Assembly: GCF_044003965.1 (NCBI RefSeq)
Contig: NZ_JBAWKC010000002.1
Span: 1-64,000, forward strand
Source: Yeosuana aquiaggeris
Lineage (GTDB): Bacteria; Bacteroidota; Bacteroidia; Flavobacteriales; Flavobacteriaceae
DNA: 64,000 nucleotides
Direction of reading: 5' to 3'
Shown here: one piece after another, positions 34,601-42,729 of the stretch
Layout: the number at the start of each line of letters is the position of its first letter
Numbering within the stretch: the stretch's first letter is position 1
The notes under the pieces: generated by a model
Database searches by the model: none
The model's input: only the letters and a program-made list of their open reading frames with translations
Told to the model about the DNA's origin: nothing
Made by a program: the position numbers and the translations under genes

Positions 34601-36107
34601 ATAAAACAGCGATTGGGGTGTCAGTACCCATAGACCCAATAGGTTCTTTGGCACTTTGAGCCATTGGTAAAATAATGGTCTTTACATCTTCTTGAGTATA
34701 GCCAAAAATAACCTGCCGTTTATTTAATTTTTCTTCATTTAAAAATATTGGGCAGTCATTATAGGGTATGTCTTTTAGGTGTACTAAGTTAGTGTCTAAC
34801 CATTTTTTATAAGGGTATCTGCTTGCTATTTCCTCTTTAATTTCTTCATCATTTATAATGCGTCCGGCATTCATATCAACTAAAAACATTTTCCCGGGTT
34901 CTAATCTCCCGTGAAATTCAATATTTTTTGGAGCTATTTCAATGACGCCAGTTTCTGAAGACATGATCACATAACCATTTTTAGTGACAGTATACCGTGA
35001 AGGACGAAGCCCATTTCTGTCTAATACGGCACCAATATAATTGCCGTCCGTAAATGGAATAGAAGCTGGTCCATCCCATGGTTCCATTAAACAAGAGTTG
35101 AATTCATAAAAAGCTTTTTTAGCCTCAGACATATCAGGATTTTTCTCCCAGGCTTCCGGAACGAGCATCATCATGACTTCTGGTAATGAACGACCTGTCA
35201 TTAAAAGTAATTCAACCACCATATCCATAGATGCCGAGTCAGATTTTCCTAAAAGCACAATAGGTAATATGCTTTTTATTTCATCACCAAACCAATCACT
35301 TTTCATTAACTCTTCACGCGAAAACATTCTGGCTACATTACCCCTTAAGGTGTTTATTTCACCGTTGTGGCACATATACCTAAATGGCTGGGCTAAATCC
35401 CATGTTGGAAAAGTATTTGTAGAGAAACGCTGATGTACCAAGGCTAGTCGAGTAACAAACAAAGGGTCGTTTAAATCTTTATAGAAGAGTTTAATATCTT
35501 CTGGAACTAATAATCCTTTATAGATAATGATTTTAGTTGACAAACTTGGGAGGTAGAAAAATGAACTTTCCGAAAGCTTTGAACCATAAATTTCATGTTC
35601 TGCTTTTTTTCTGGCGATGAACATTTTTAAGTTAAATTGGAAATCATCCTGTTTAGTATTTTCTTTTCCTATAAAAACCTGTTTGATAAAAGGCTGTGTT
35701 TTAGCTGCTAGTTCACCTAAAACAGAAGTGTCAACAGGAACAGTTCTCCATCCTAAAATTTCAAGACCTTGTTCTTTAAAATGTTTTTCAAAAACAGTGA
35801 TGCAGAAAGTTTGCTGATTTTCTTTTTTAGGTAAAAAAACATTGCTTACCGCATAATTGCCAGCTGAAGGTAGTTTAAATGAACAATTTGTTGTAAAAAA
35901 ATCATGCGGGATATCTATTAAAATACCAGCACCATCACCTGTTTTTCCATCAGAACTAACGGCCCCTCTGTGTTCTAATTTTTCGAGAATTTCTAATGCT
36001 TTATGAATGATGTCATTTGACTTGATTCCTTTTAAACTACAAATAAAACCGGCTCCACAATTATCGTGTTCAAATTCCGGTAAATACATTCCTTGTTTCT
36101 TCAACAT
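31608..36107 (-). CDS. gltB: Glutamate synthase large (alpha) subunit
   Basis: Transfers the glutamine amide to 2-oxoglutarate. About 1,500 residues with three parts. The first is a class II glutamine amidotransferase, whose catalytic Cys lies in EHDNCGAGFIC (Cys17 from the ATG at 36107); the short preceding peptide would be removed. The second is the FMN-binding synthase domain, with GHDGGTGASPLTSLKHAG and the [3Fe-4S] motif VCHLNTCPVG. The third is the C-terminal GXGXG beta-helix (e.g. GATAGEAYINGKAGERF). An in-frame TTG at 36116 adds three residues and is less likely. It is divergent from the porin-glnK-amt unit across a 464-bp region. Confidence 0.96.
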   Translation of the reverse strand: MLKKQGMYLPEFEHDNCGAGFICSLKGIKSNDIIHKALEILEKLEHRGAVSSDGKTGDGAGILIDIPHDFFTTNCSFKLPSAGNYAVSNVFLPKKENQQTFCITVFEKHFKEQGLEILGWRTVPVDTSVLGELAAKTQPFIKQVFIGKENTKQDDFQFNLKMFIARKKAEHEIYGSKLSESSFFYLPSLSTKIIIYKGLLVPEDIKLFYKDLNDPLFVTRLALVHQRFSTNTFPTWDLAQPFRYMCHNGEINTLRGNVARMFSREELMKSDWFGDEIKSILPIVLLGKSDSASMDMVVELLLMTGRSLPEVMMMLVPEAWEKNPDMSEAKKAFYEFNSCLMEPWDGPASIPFTDGNYIGAVLDRNGLRPSRYTVTKNGYVIMSSETGVIEIAPKNIEFHGRLEPGKMFLVDMNAGRIINDEEIKEEIASRYPYKKWLDTNLVHLKDIPYNDCPIFLNEEKLNKRQVIFGYTQEDVKTIILPMAQSAKEPIGSMGTDTPIAVLSDRPQLIYNYFKQLFAQVTNPPLDGIREELITDISLTLGSDSNIFEINERHCKKLKIKNPVISKQDLDKIKSYQNPDFKITSFPILYEINKGHNGLEEALQTLLNDILKAINEGTNIIILTDRNVNEQNAPIPALLACSFINSALRTIGKRSKLSLIIESAEPREVHHFALLFGYGASAINPYMVNEIIEDNINELDITISTEEAVENFNKAVGKGILKVMNKIGISTLNSYRGSQLFECIGINTVVVNQYFPNTVTRIQGIGLHEIEKEISKRYLNAYKEKHIAGDLDLEVGGQYRWRRNGEQHMFNPLTIAKLQESVRSNKHSSYKEYSELINNQTSHLMTIRGLFEFTNYDPISIEEVEPWTEIVKRFKTGAMSYGSISKEAHENLAVAMNRIGGKSNSGEGGEDEERFYKDANGDWKNSAIKQVASGRFGVTSNYLTNASEIQIKMAQGAKPGEGGQLPGPKVNPSIAKTRNSTPYVGLISPPPHHDIYSIEDLSQLIYDLKSANREARINVKLVSEVGVGTVAAGVSKAKADVILISGHDGGTGASPLTSLKHAGLPWELGLAEAQQTLVMNNLRNRVVLECDGQLKTGRDVAIACLLGAEEFGFATAPLVASGCIMMRVCHLNTCPVGIATQNPELRKKFEGKPEHVVNFMYFVAQELREIMAKLGFRTVNEMVGQVQKLNRNNAIEHYKALGIDLSPILHRIPVSPDTKLYNTEHQDHHMEKSLDFEIINKAHPALFRKEKTVLDLKICNMDRATGAILSNEISKIYGAQGLPENTLKINFTGSAGQSFGAFSTHGLTLIVSGNTNDYLGKGLSGAKLIIKVPEEATIIPEKNVIIGNVALYGATAGEAYINGKAGERFCVRNSGAKAVVEGIGDHGCEYMTGGIAVILGEVGRNFGAGMSGGIAFIYDTNNTFKNHCNTEGLNLNPVTESEDINILKSLIENHYNATLSPLAQRILEKWEAELPKFIKVLPEEYRQALIRLEQENLITR

Positions 36108-36571
36108 AATCAACAAATTTTAATATGAAATATCACTTATCAAAGCGAATATATGTAGATGACTTTAAATTATAACTAGGGCTAATTCATTATTTCGATT
36201 TTTAATGTATAAAGGAGTTAAAAATAATTATATAACAATTAATGAGGGAAATATTAATAAATATTCAATAACAAAAAATTAGGAATAAATGCAGATATAT
36301 CAATTAACAGCTATAAAAGAGTACGATATCAGAAAGATTTAAAGTAAACAGGATTAATTTCTAATAATAACACAAATCCTTAATTTATCAAAAAACCAAA
36401 ATATCAAATAAAAATTGACAGCCCCCTAAAAAAATAAGGGTAAAATATAAAAAATGATAAAAATGAATGATATAGGGCTAAAAATTATAGGGGTATAAAA
36501 CTTTTTATATAAGTTTACGCCGAATTAACGATAAAATAATAGTTAAAAACAATAACTTAAAATTAAGAATT
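36108..36571. promoter_or_regulatory. Divergent control region gltB / porin-glnK-amt, with CCCCTA/TAGGG elements
   Basis: No gene is seen. Towards the porin side lie CCCCTA (36423-36428), TAAGGGTA (36435-36442), TAGGGCTA (36473-36480) and TAGGGGTA (36488-36495). The last two are 15 bp apart start to start. A 15-bp string at 36486-36500 (TATAGGGGTATAAAA) recurs inverted at 1485-1499. The cluster is 70-150 bp before the porin ATG and could be a nitrogen-responsive operator. The promoters themselves are not clear. Confidence 0.5.
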
Positions 36572-37600
36572 ATGAAAAAAATTATTACAATTTCAATGTT
36601 TTTGGTGGCTCTTGTATCATTTGCACAAGAAGAAGCACCAGTAGAGGAAAAGAAATTTACTTTAAGTGGTAGTATTGATGCCTATTATAGAGCGAATCTT
36701 AATGCTCCAAATGATGCCGATAATTGGACTAAACCAGGAACTTCATTTGCGAACCTACCAGGATTTGCTTTAGGCATGGCTAACGTTGTGGCTTCTTATG
36801 AAGGAGAAAAAGTTGGTTTTGTGGCTGATTTAGTATTTGGACCAAGAGGTACTGATGCTATTTTTGCTTCTCCAATGTATTCTGCAACAGGCAATATAGT
36901 TAATCAATTATACGCTTATTGGAATGTTAGCGATAATGTTACATTAACTATGGGTAATTTCAATACCTTTTTAGGATATGAGGTTATTTCGCCAGTTGGT
37001 AACTTTAACTATAGTACCTCTTATTTATTCTCTTATGGACCATTTAGTCATACTGGGTTAAAAGCAGATTTTACTTTATCAGATGATTTAAGTTTAATGG
37101 TAGGTGTTATGAATGATACGGACGCTACTGAATTTAATCCAACAGGGGACTATGCGTTTGGCGCACAATTAGGTTATAAAGGACAATTCCTAAATGTATT
37201 AGTTGATCCTTCTTTCTTCGAGATAGATTTTACAGGAGGATTTGATGTGTCAGATAAATTCTATTTAGGTATAAATGGTGCGTATTATAGCCTTGAAGAC
37301 GATGGAGGTGGTTTTTATGGTGCAGCCCTGTACCCGCAATTCGCAACTTCTGATGCCTTTAAAATTGGTTTAAGAGCTGAATATTTTGTTGAAGACGGTA
37401 TTTTTGGAGCTATTGGAACTGGTGTTGCTGACAGCAGTGTCTTTGCAGCCACATTAACTGGTAGTTATGTTATTGACAATTTAACTATTAAACCAGAATT
37501 AAGACTTGATAACGCTTCAGATAATGCGTTTTTAGATAATGATTTAGGGCCACAAAAAAGCTTAAGTTCATTTGTTTTAGCGGCTATTTATAGCTTCTAA
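36572..37600 (+). CDS. Outer-membrane porin, OmpL-like (BBP2 type), in nitrogen operon
   Basis: 342 residues with signal peptide MKKIITISMFLVALVSFA (cleaved near FA-QE), a short acidic linker, then amphipathic beta strands throughout (FTLSGSIDAYYRANLNAPND, LYAYWNVSDNVTLTMGNFNT, ..., ending SSFVLAAIYSF with a C-terminal Phe as required for outer-membrane insertion). It fits the BBP2/OmpL-like putative porin family. It is 36 bp upstream of glnK and 398 bp before amt, so it probably helps ammonium or small nitrogen compounds cross the outer membrane. The specific substrate is inferred from context alone. Confidence 0.85.
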   Translation: MKKIITISMFLVALVSFAQEEAPVEEKKFTLSGSIDAYYRANLNAPNDADNWTKPGTSFANLPGFALGMANVVASYEGEKVGFVADLVFGPRGTDAIFASPMYSATGNIVNQLYAYWNVSDNVTLTMGNFNTFLGYEVISPVGNFNYSTSYLFSYGPFSHTGLKADFTLSDDLSLMVGVMNDTDATEFNPTGDYAFGAQLGYKGQFLNVLVDPSFFEIDFTGGFDVSDKFYLGINGAYYSLEDDGGGFYGAALYPQFATSDAFKIGLRAEYFVEDGIFGAIGTGVADSSVFAATLTGSYVIDNLTIKPELRLDNASDNAFLDNDLGPQKSLSSFVLAAIYSF

Positions 37601-37636
37601 TAAAAGAAATTCGAATAAAACTAGATTAATAATATT

Positions 37637-37975
37637 ATGAAAAAAGTAGAAGCAATTATTAGAAAATCCAAGTATAGTGAGGTGAAAGAAGCGCTTCATG
37701 CTGTTGGTGTAAACTTTTTCTCTTACTGGGATGTTACCGGACTTGGTAACGAAAAGGAAGGACATGTTTACAGAGGCGTATCCTATAGTACAAGCGATAT
37801 TCAAAGAAGGTATTTGTCTATTGTAGTTAATGATGATTTTGCAGAAGCAACAATTAATGCCATTCTGAAATCCGCAGGAACTGGTGAAGTAGGAGATGGT
37901 AAAATATTTATATCTGAGATAGCAGAAAGTTATAGAATTAGAACAGGAGAAAAAGGTGGAGACACTTTAAAATAA
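37637..37975 (+). CDS. glnK: PII nitrogen regulatory protein (Bacteroidota type)
   Basis: 112-residue trimeric signal protein sensing 2-oxoglutarate and ATP/ADP; it would plug AmtB. The fold is intact: MKKVEAIIRKSKYSEVKEAL, the T-loop with VYRGVSY (Tyr45 and Tyr50 correspond to Tyr46/51 of E. coli) and the C-terminal TGEVGDGKIF ATP motif (about 82-91). The T-loop differs from the proteobacterial form: GLGNEKEGHVYRG is one residue shorter, and the position equivalent to Gln39 reads Glu or Asn. The YSTSDIQRR segment after the loop is characteristic of Bacteroidota PII. It is located directly before amt. Confidence 0.94.
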   Translation: MKKVEAIIRKSKYSEVKEALHAVGVNFFSYWDVTGLGNEKEGHVYRGVSYSTSDIQRRYLSIVVNDDFAEATINAILKSAGTGEVGDGKIFISEIAESYRIRTGEKGGDTLK

Positions 37976-37998
37976 ACGTCAACAAATAATATTTAATT

Positions 37999-39228
37999 AT
38001 GGAATTACTTACAATAAATAATGTATGGATGATGATCTGTACAGCACTCGTTTTCTTTATGCACTTGGGATTCTCATTGCTTGAAATTGGTTTGACAAGA
38101 CAAAAGAATACAATCAACATCTTATTTAAAAATGTTTTTATTATCACGATTGGGCTTTTATTATACTGCTTGGTTGGTTTTAACTTGATGTATCCAGGTG
38201 AATTTAACGGCTTTTTAGGATTCGCTGGTTTTGGATTATCGTCTCCTATAGTGGACGGAGCTTTAGATTTATCATACAATGAAGGCTATACATACTGGAC
38301 AGATTTCTTGTTTCAGGGTATGTTTGCGGCCACCGCTGCAACTATTGTATCTGGTGCCGTCGCTGAACGTATAAAAATTGGACCATTTATGATTTTTACT
38401 GTTTTATATGTTGGATTAGTATATCCCATTGCTGGTTCTTGGAAATGGGGCGGTGGTTTTTTACAAACCTTGGAGACTCCTTTCTATGATTTTGCAGGTT
38501 CTACTTTGGTACATTCCGTTGGAGGATGGGCTGCATTGGTAGCTGTTTGGTTATTAGGAGCTAGAATAGGTAAGTTTAAAGACGGAAAGGCTCAAGCTAT
38601 TCCAGGGCATAACCTTCCATTAGCAACCGCCGGTGTTTTAATCTTATGGTTAGGTTGGTTCGGTTTTAACGGAGGTTCAGTACTTTCAGCAGATCCAGGA
38701 CTAACTTCATTAACCTTAGTTACCACTTGTTTAGCCGCGGCAGCGGGAGGTGTTGTGGCCATGTTAGTATCTGGAGCAATGTATAAAAATTTAGATCTTA
38801 CTATGTTTTTAAATGGAATATTAGGAGGATTAGTTGGAATTACTGCCGGTGCTGATCAAATGAGTCCAACAGATGCTATTTTAATAGGGGCAATAGCAGG
38901 AGCTATTATTGTTTTTGCAGTTGCTTTTGTTGATAAAATTAAATTAGATGATCCTGTTGGAGCTATTGCAGTTCACTTGATTTGCGGTGTTTGGGGTACT
39001 TTAGCGGTTGGAATTTTTGGTGCTCTTGCTGGTATGGATCAATTTATAAGTCAATTAATTGGAGTGGTATCTTATGCAGTATTTTGTATAGGAACAAGTT
39101 TTGTTATACTGTTTGCGTTGAAGAAAACAATGGGAATCAGAGTTTCAGAGATTGAGGAATTAGAAGGCTTAGATGGTTATGAACATGGCATGGATGCTTA
39201 TCCGGATTTCAGATTAAATGAGCATTAA
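37999..39228 (+). CDS. amt: Ammonium transporter
   Basis: 409 residues with 11 predicted helices. Family signatures are DFLFQGMFAATAATIVSGAV (about 99-118), the FAGSTLVHSVGGWAALV segment with the first pore His (about 164-180) and DDPVGAIAVHLICGVWGTLA with the second pore His (about 316-335). There is no signal peptide of the AmtB type; the N-terminus MELLTINNVWMMICTALVFF begins directly in helix 1. The C-terminal tail after about 375 would contact GlnK. It is co-transcribed with porin and glnK and ends at a strong terminator. Confidence 0.95.
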   Translation: MELLTINNVWMMICTALVFFMHLGFSLLEIGLTRQKNTINILFKNVFIITIGLLLYCLVGFNLMYPGEFNGFLGFAGFGLSSPIVDGALDLSYNEGYTYWTDFLFQGMFAATAATIVSGAVAERIKIGPFMIFTVLYVGLVYPIAGSWKWGGGFLQTLETPFYDFAGSTLVHSVGGWAALVAVWLLGARIGKFKDGKAQAIPGHNLPLATAGVLILWLGWFGFNGGSVLSADPGLTSLTLVTTCLAAAAGGVVAMLVSGAMYKNLDLTMFLNGILGGLVGITAGADQMSPTDAILIGAIAGAIIVFAVAFVDKIKLDDPVGAIAVHLICGVWGTLAVGIFGALAGMDQFISQLIGVVSYAVFCIGTSFVILFALKKTMGIRVSEIEELEGLDGYEHGMDAYPDFRLNEH

Positions 39229-39244
39229 GATTAAATAAATTAGA

Positions 39245-39281
39245 AAAAAAAGGAAGCCTTAATTTAAGGCTTCCTTTTTTT
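39245..39281 (+). terminator. Bidirectional terminator between amt and ppc
   Basis: The palindrome AAAGGAAGCCTT/AAGGCTTCCTTT with loop AATTT is flanked by an A run and a T run, so it works on both strands. It lies between the amt stop (39228) and the convergent ppc stop (39299). Confidence 0.9.
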
Positions 39282-39298
39282 TGTTATAAAAGTTAAAT

Positions 39299-41887
39299 TT
39301 ATGCTGAATTTCTACTTGCGTTAATATTTCCAAAAAGAGAACGGGTCACGATTTTTTCAAAAATTTTAATCTGTTCTTCGTCTTTAACATCTTCTTTTTC
39401 TAATTCCTGAATCTTTTTAAGAGCATATTGTTGAATAGTAAGTAAAGGCAGAACAATGGCTTCTCTTACATCAATAGATGCTTTTCCGGAAGGTTCGTTT
39501 TCCATCAAATTTTTGTATCCAGTAAGCTTTAAGAGTAAGTTTTTGGAGTTTAAGTATTCCTCATAAATAATTTTCCAAAACGCACCAAATTCTTCATCCT
39601 TAGACATATACTGAGTCAAATCAAAAAACGATTTTGTCAACGACATCATACTGTTTTCTAATAAGGTCTTAAAGAATTTTGAGTTTTTATATAAAGCTAC
39701 CACTTTGTGAAATTCACCTCTATCATCATAAGCTTTTAATGCAGTACCTACGCCATAAAAACCAGGGACATTCTGTTTTAATTGACTCCATGAACCAACA
39801 AAAGGAATCGCTCTTAAATCAGAAAATATTAAGGTGTCTGAATTAGAACGTTTTGAAGGCCTGCTTCCAATATTCGTTTTAGCATAATATTTTAAGGTGC
39901 TCATTCTTTCTAAATAAGGAATGAACATAGGGTGATTTTTAAAATCTTTATAAGCTATATAACTTGTTTCAGCTAAATCATTTAAAACGATTCTATCTTC
40001 CTCAGAAAGGGCCAATTTATCTTTACCAATGCGATTGAACATGCCAGAACTTATTAATTGCTCTAGATTATACTGCGAAGAATCTAAAGTTCCAAAATTT
40101 GAACTAATGGTTTGTCCTTGTATAGTAAGTTGAACTTCCTTGTCTTCTATAGTTGGTCCTAAAGACGCATAAAATTGGTGCGTTTTTCCACCACCTCTGG
40201 CAGGAGGTCCACCACGGCCATCAAAAAATATAGCCGTTATATCATACTTTCTAGACATTTCTGTTAGTAATTCTTTTGCTTTGTAAATACCCCAATTGGC
40301 CATTAAATAACCACCATCTTTGGTGCCATCAGAAAAACCAAGCATGATGGTTTGTTTGTTTCCTCTACTTTTTAAATGCGCCATATAATGGGGATTCGTA
40401 TATAACTGTTCCATCACTTTTGGAGCATTTTCTAAGTCGGTAATAGTCTCAAACAGGGGCACAACATCAACGGTTAAAGCATCTTTAAAGGCTACTATTT
40501 TGAGCATTGCAAATAGTTGCATAACATTTAAAGCCGTTTGATTATTACTTATTATATATCTGTTGGCACCTTTTTCGCCATTCATTTGTTGAATTTCTTT
40601 AATCGCTTCTATAGTTTTAAGGGTATTATAAACCATTTCATCTTCAAACGCATTGATATCTATAGTGCCTTCAGAAACTTCTGATAATATTTTGATTTGG
40701 TCGTTCTCAGATAAGTCATGATAATTTTTCGGAAATGCTGAATGCCCAGTTTTTATTAAATAGTCTATAACGGTTGTAAAAACATCATGATGTATGCGAC
40801 TATCTTGCCTAATATCAAGTGTGGCAAAATAATAACCAAAAAGGCGGACTCTGTTTATTAAGTCATTTATGTCGGAAACATATAAGGATTGATGCTCCTT
40901 TATGATTGTATTTCTGATCTCCAGTAATTCATGAATAAGTTCTCTTGAAGTAATTTTTTCAGAAGTATTTAAATTGATGCTGAAATTATACAATATAGTT
41001 TCTAAACGAACTATGCGTTCTTCAATACCTCTAAAAGTTAGTTTGCGTCTTAAATTTTTTAAATCTGCATAATATTTTTTTAAGATAGATTGTTTTAATT
41101 TTTCAGCAACTTTTAAGGTGGTATCGGGTTTTACAAACGGATTGCCATCCCTGTCGCCACCTGGCCAAAAACCTATATTTATTATTTCATTATGCTTATT
41201 AGTGTCATCATAAATGTTTTGCTGAATATAATTATAGATTTCACCAAACGATTTATAAAATACATTTTCTAAATACCAAATTAAACTAACGGCCTCGTCA
41301 TAAGGTGTTGGTTTTTCGCGTTTAAAAAAGGGTGTTTTACCAAGTTGAGCGAATAAGTTAGTTATTTCTGTTAGATTGTTCTGTTTGATAGCTTCTGTTA
41401 AATCAGTTATGATACCTAAAACAGAACCAGGATAGAATTGTGTTGGGTGAGCAGTTAAAACAATACGTACTTTAAACTCCTCGAGATAATTTTTTAATTC
41501 TTCCAAACGATTGTCAGAAACTGCCGTTTCTTTAAGATTTCTGAGCGTTCCAATACCTTCCATATTATTTACAATAGGAAAGGCAGCATCTTCAACCGCA
41601 TCAAATAATACGACTTGTCTTTCAATATATTGAATAAATCTAAACAATAAATTTATCTGACTTTGCTTATCACGTCTTGCTTGATATTTTTTAAAAAAAG
41701 TAGCAACTATGGTTGTTGGATCCTCTCCATTTGCAAAACCTTTTTTACAAGTCTCATGAAATAGAGGAAGCAAAACCCCTGTTTTTGTGATGGAGTCAAA
41801 AGGCAGAGTCATAAATATACTATTGTAAATTTGATATTTTGACAAAACGTTTTGCTTAAAACGCGATAATTTAGGTACAACGGACAT
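39299..41887 (-). CDS. ppc: Phosphoenolpyruvate carboxylase
   Basis: Fixes bicarbonate on PEP to give oxaloacetate, replenishing the TCA cycle. 862 residues. The catalytic His is in VLTAHPTQFYPGSVLG, and the catalytic loop is FFDGRGGPPARGGGKTHQ (family R-G-G-x-x-G-R-G-G-G). The FWPGGDRDGNPFV segment (written IGFWPGGDRDGNPFVKPD) is the usual Asp/Arg motif. The C-terminus is RNSA; most bacterial PEPCs end in a conserved R-N-T-G that enters the active site, so the last residue differs (SA instead of TG). It is convergent with amt. Bicarbonate from the SulP/carbonic anhydrase block would feed it. Confidence 0.95.
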   Translation of the reverse strand: MSVVPKLSRFKQNVLSKYQIYNSIFMTLPFDSITKTGVLLPLFHETCKKGFANGEDPTTIVATFFKKYQARRDKQSQINLLFRFIQYIERQVVLFDAVEDAAFPIVNNMEGIGTLRNLKETAVSDNRLEELKNYLEEFKVRIVLTAHPTQFYPGSVLGIITDLTEAIKQNNLTEITNLFAQLGKTPFFKREKPTPYDEAVSLIWYLENVFYKSFGEIYNYIQQNIYDDTNKHNEIINIGFWPGGDRDGNPFVKPDTTLKVAEKLKQSILKKYYADLKNLRRKLTFRGIEERIVRLETILYNFSINLNTSEKITSRELIHELLEIRNTIIKEHQSLYVSDINDLINRVRLFGYYFATLDIRQDSRIHHDVFTTVIDYLIKTGHSAFPKNYHDLSENDQIKILSEVSEGTIDINAFEDEMVYNTLKTIEAIKEIQQMNGEKGANRYIISNNQTALNVMQLFAMLKIVAFKDALTVDVVPLFETITDLENAPKVMEQLYTNPHYMAHLKSRGNKQTIMLGFSDGTKDGGYLMANWGIYKAKELLTEMSRKYDITAIFFDGRGGPPARGGGKTHQFYASLGPTIEDKEVQLTIQGQTISSNFGTLDSSQYNLEQLISSGMFNRIGKDKLALSEEDRIVLNDLAETSYIAYKDFKNHPMFIPYLERMSTLKYYAKTNIGSRPSKRSNSDTLIFSDLRAIPFVGSWSQLKQNVPGFYGVGTALKAYDDRGEFHKVVALYKNSKFFKTLLENSMMSLTKSFFDLTQYMSKDEEFGAFWKIIYEEYLNSKNLLLKLTGYKNLMENEPSGKASIDVREAIVLPLLTIQQYALKKIQELEKEDVKDEEQIKIFEKIVTRSLFGNINASRNSA

Positions 41888-42274
41888 AGTGTGAATCTAT
41901 AAAATTATATGTAAAAGTAATGAAGCTTCAATTAATCACTGCTTGATGCATCAAGTTTTATTAATTTTTACAGTATAGTCGGTTCTAATTGTGAATAATT
42001 AAATAAAAGGGGAGGTTCTTTAGTATCTTTTAATAATGAGAAGCCATAATATCTTTAGTAGTATTGGTTTATAGATTATTGATAATTTATTTGAAAACAG
42101 GATATGAGTGAGATTACTTATATAGTAAGTCTTTTTGACGACTTCAGTTCAAAAATCTCATATTGTTAATAACCTTTTTAATAACTCATTGGGCCTTCGT
42201 TTAAATGATGGTAAATAGTTTTTATTTTTATAAACTATAAAAAGACCTTATAATCCTTTAAATTTTATTGATAA
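41888..42274. promoter_or_regulatory. Divergent region ppc / nrdG with several inverted repeats
   Basis: No gene is seen. It contains a perfect palindrome at 41942-41955 (CTTGATGCATCAAG, near ppc), a short dyad ACTTA-N5-TAAGT at about 42116-42130 and a 7-bp-arm hairpin at 42215-42238 (ATAGTTT/AAACTAT) 36 bp before nrdG. A long-range pair ATATGAG (42102-42108)/CTCATAT (42157-42163) is also present. No canonical FNR box (TTGAT-N4-ATCAA) was found; the palindrome at 41942 has the same half sites but only 2 bp between them. Confidence 0.5.
41942..41955. promoter_or_regulatory. Perfect palindrome CTTGATGCATCAAG upstream of ppc
   Basis: A 14-bp perfect inverted repeat, 55 bp before the ppc ATG on the minus strand. 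A TAnnTTT-like segment (TACTTTTAC) lies between it and the gene, so it would sit near the -35 region. Its half sites resemble CRP/FNR-type TTGA/TCAA halves with short spacing. The regulator is unknown. Confidence 0.45.
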
Positions 42275-42724
42275 ATGAATTATTACGATTTTCAAGTCGT
42301 ATTTCAAGAAGTACCCGGAGAAATTAGTTTGTGTTTCTCCATTTGCGGATGTCCTTTAAAATGTGACGGATGCCATTCTCCTTATTTATGGAAAGAATTT
42401 AATGGCGACACACTCACCAATGAAAGGTTTTTAGAATTATTACAGCAATATGAAAACTTGGCAACTTGTGTTCTTTTTATGGGTGGAGAATGGCACGAAG
42501 AGCAATTAGTTAACATGTTAAAGTTAGCCAGACAGAAATGTTATAAAACATGTCTTTATACAGGACAGGACCAGGTTTCTAAAACAATACTTGATGAACT
42601 TAACTGGGTTAAAATTGGTAAATGGGATCCAAATTTGGGTGGGTTGAATAGTGAAAAAACCAATCAGAAGTTTATTGAGATTAAATCAAATACTATAAAA
42701 AATAACTTATTCATTAAAAATTAA
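42275..42724 (+). CDS. nrdG: Anaerobic ribonucleotide reductase activating protein (radical SAM)
   Basis: A radical-SAM activase that makes the glycyl radical in NrdD. 149 residues, within the family range. The Fe-S cluster motif is CPLKCDGC (Cys26, Cys30, Cys33; C-x3-C-x2-C), preceded by two further Cys (20, 24). MGGEWHEEQLVNMLKLARQK recalls the GGE SAM-binding motif (GGEP in the family). The start at MNYYDFQVVFQEVPGEISLC is natural. It is 5 bp before nrdD, so the pair is translated together. The order nrdG-nrdD is the reverse of that in E. coli. Confidence 0.9.
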   Translation: MNYYDFQVVFQEVPGEISLCFSICGCPLKCDGCHSPYLWKEFNGDTLTNERFLELLQQYENLATCVLFMGGEWHEEQLVNMLKLARQKCYKTCLYTGQDQVSKTILDELNWVKIGKWDPNLGGLNSEKTNQKFIEIKSNTIKNNLFIKN

Positions 42725-42729
42725 ATTGT

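Noticed and set aside
41942..41955. FNR box for the ppc/nrdG region
   Set aside because: Half sites TTGAT/ATCAA are present but separated by 2 bp, not 4, and the site is over 300 bp from nrdG, so I did not call it FNR.
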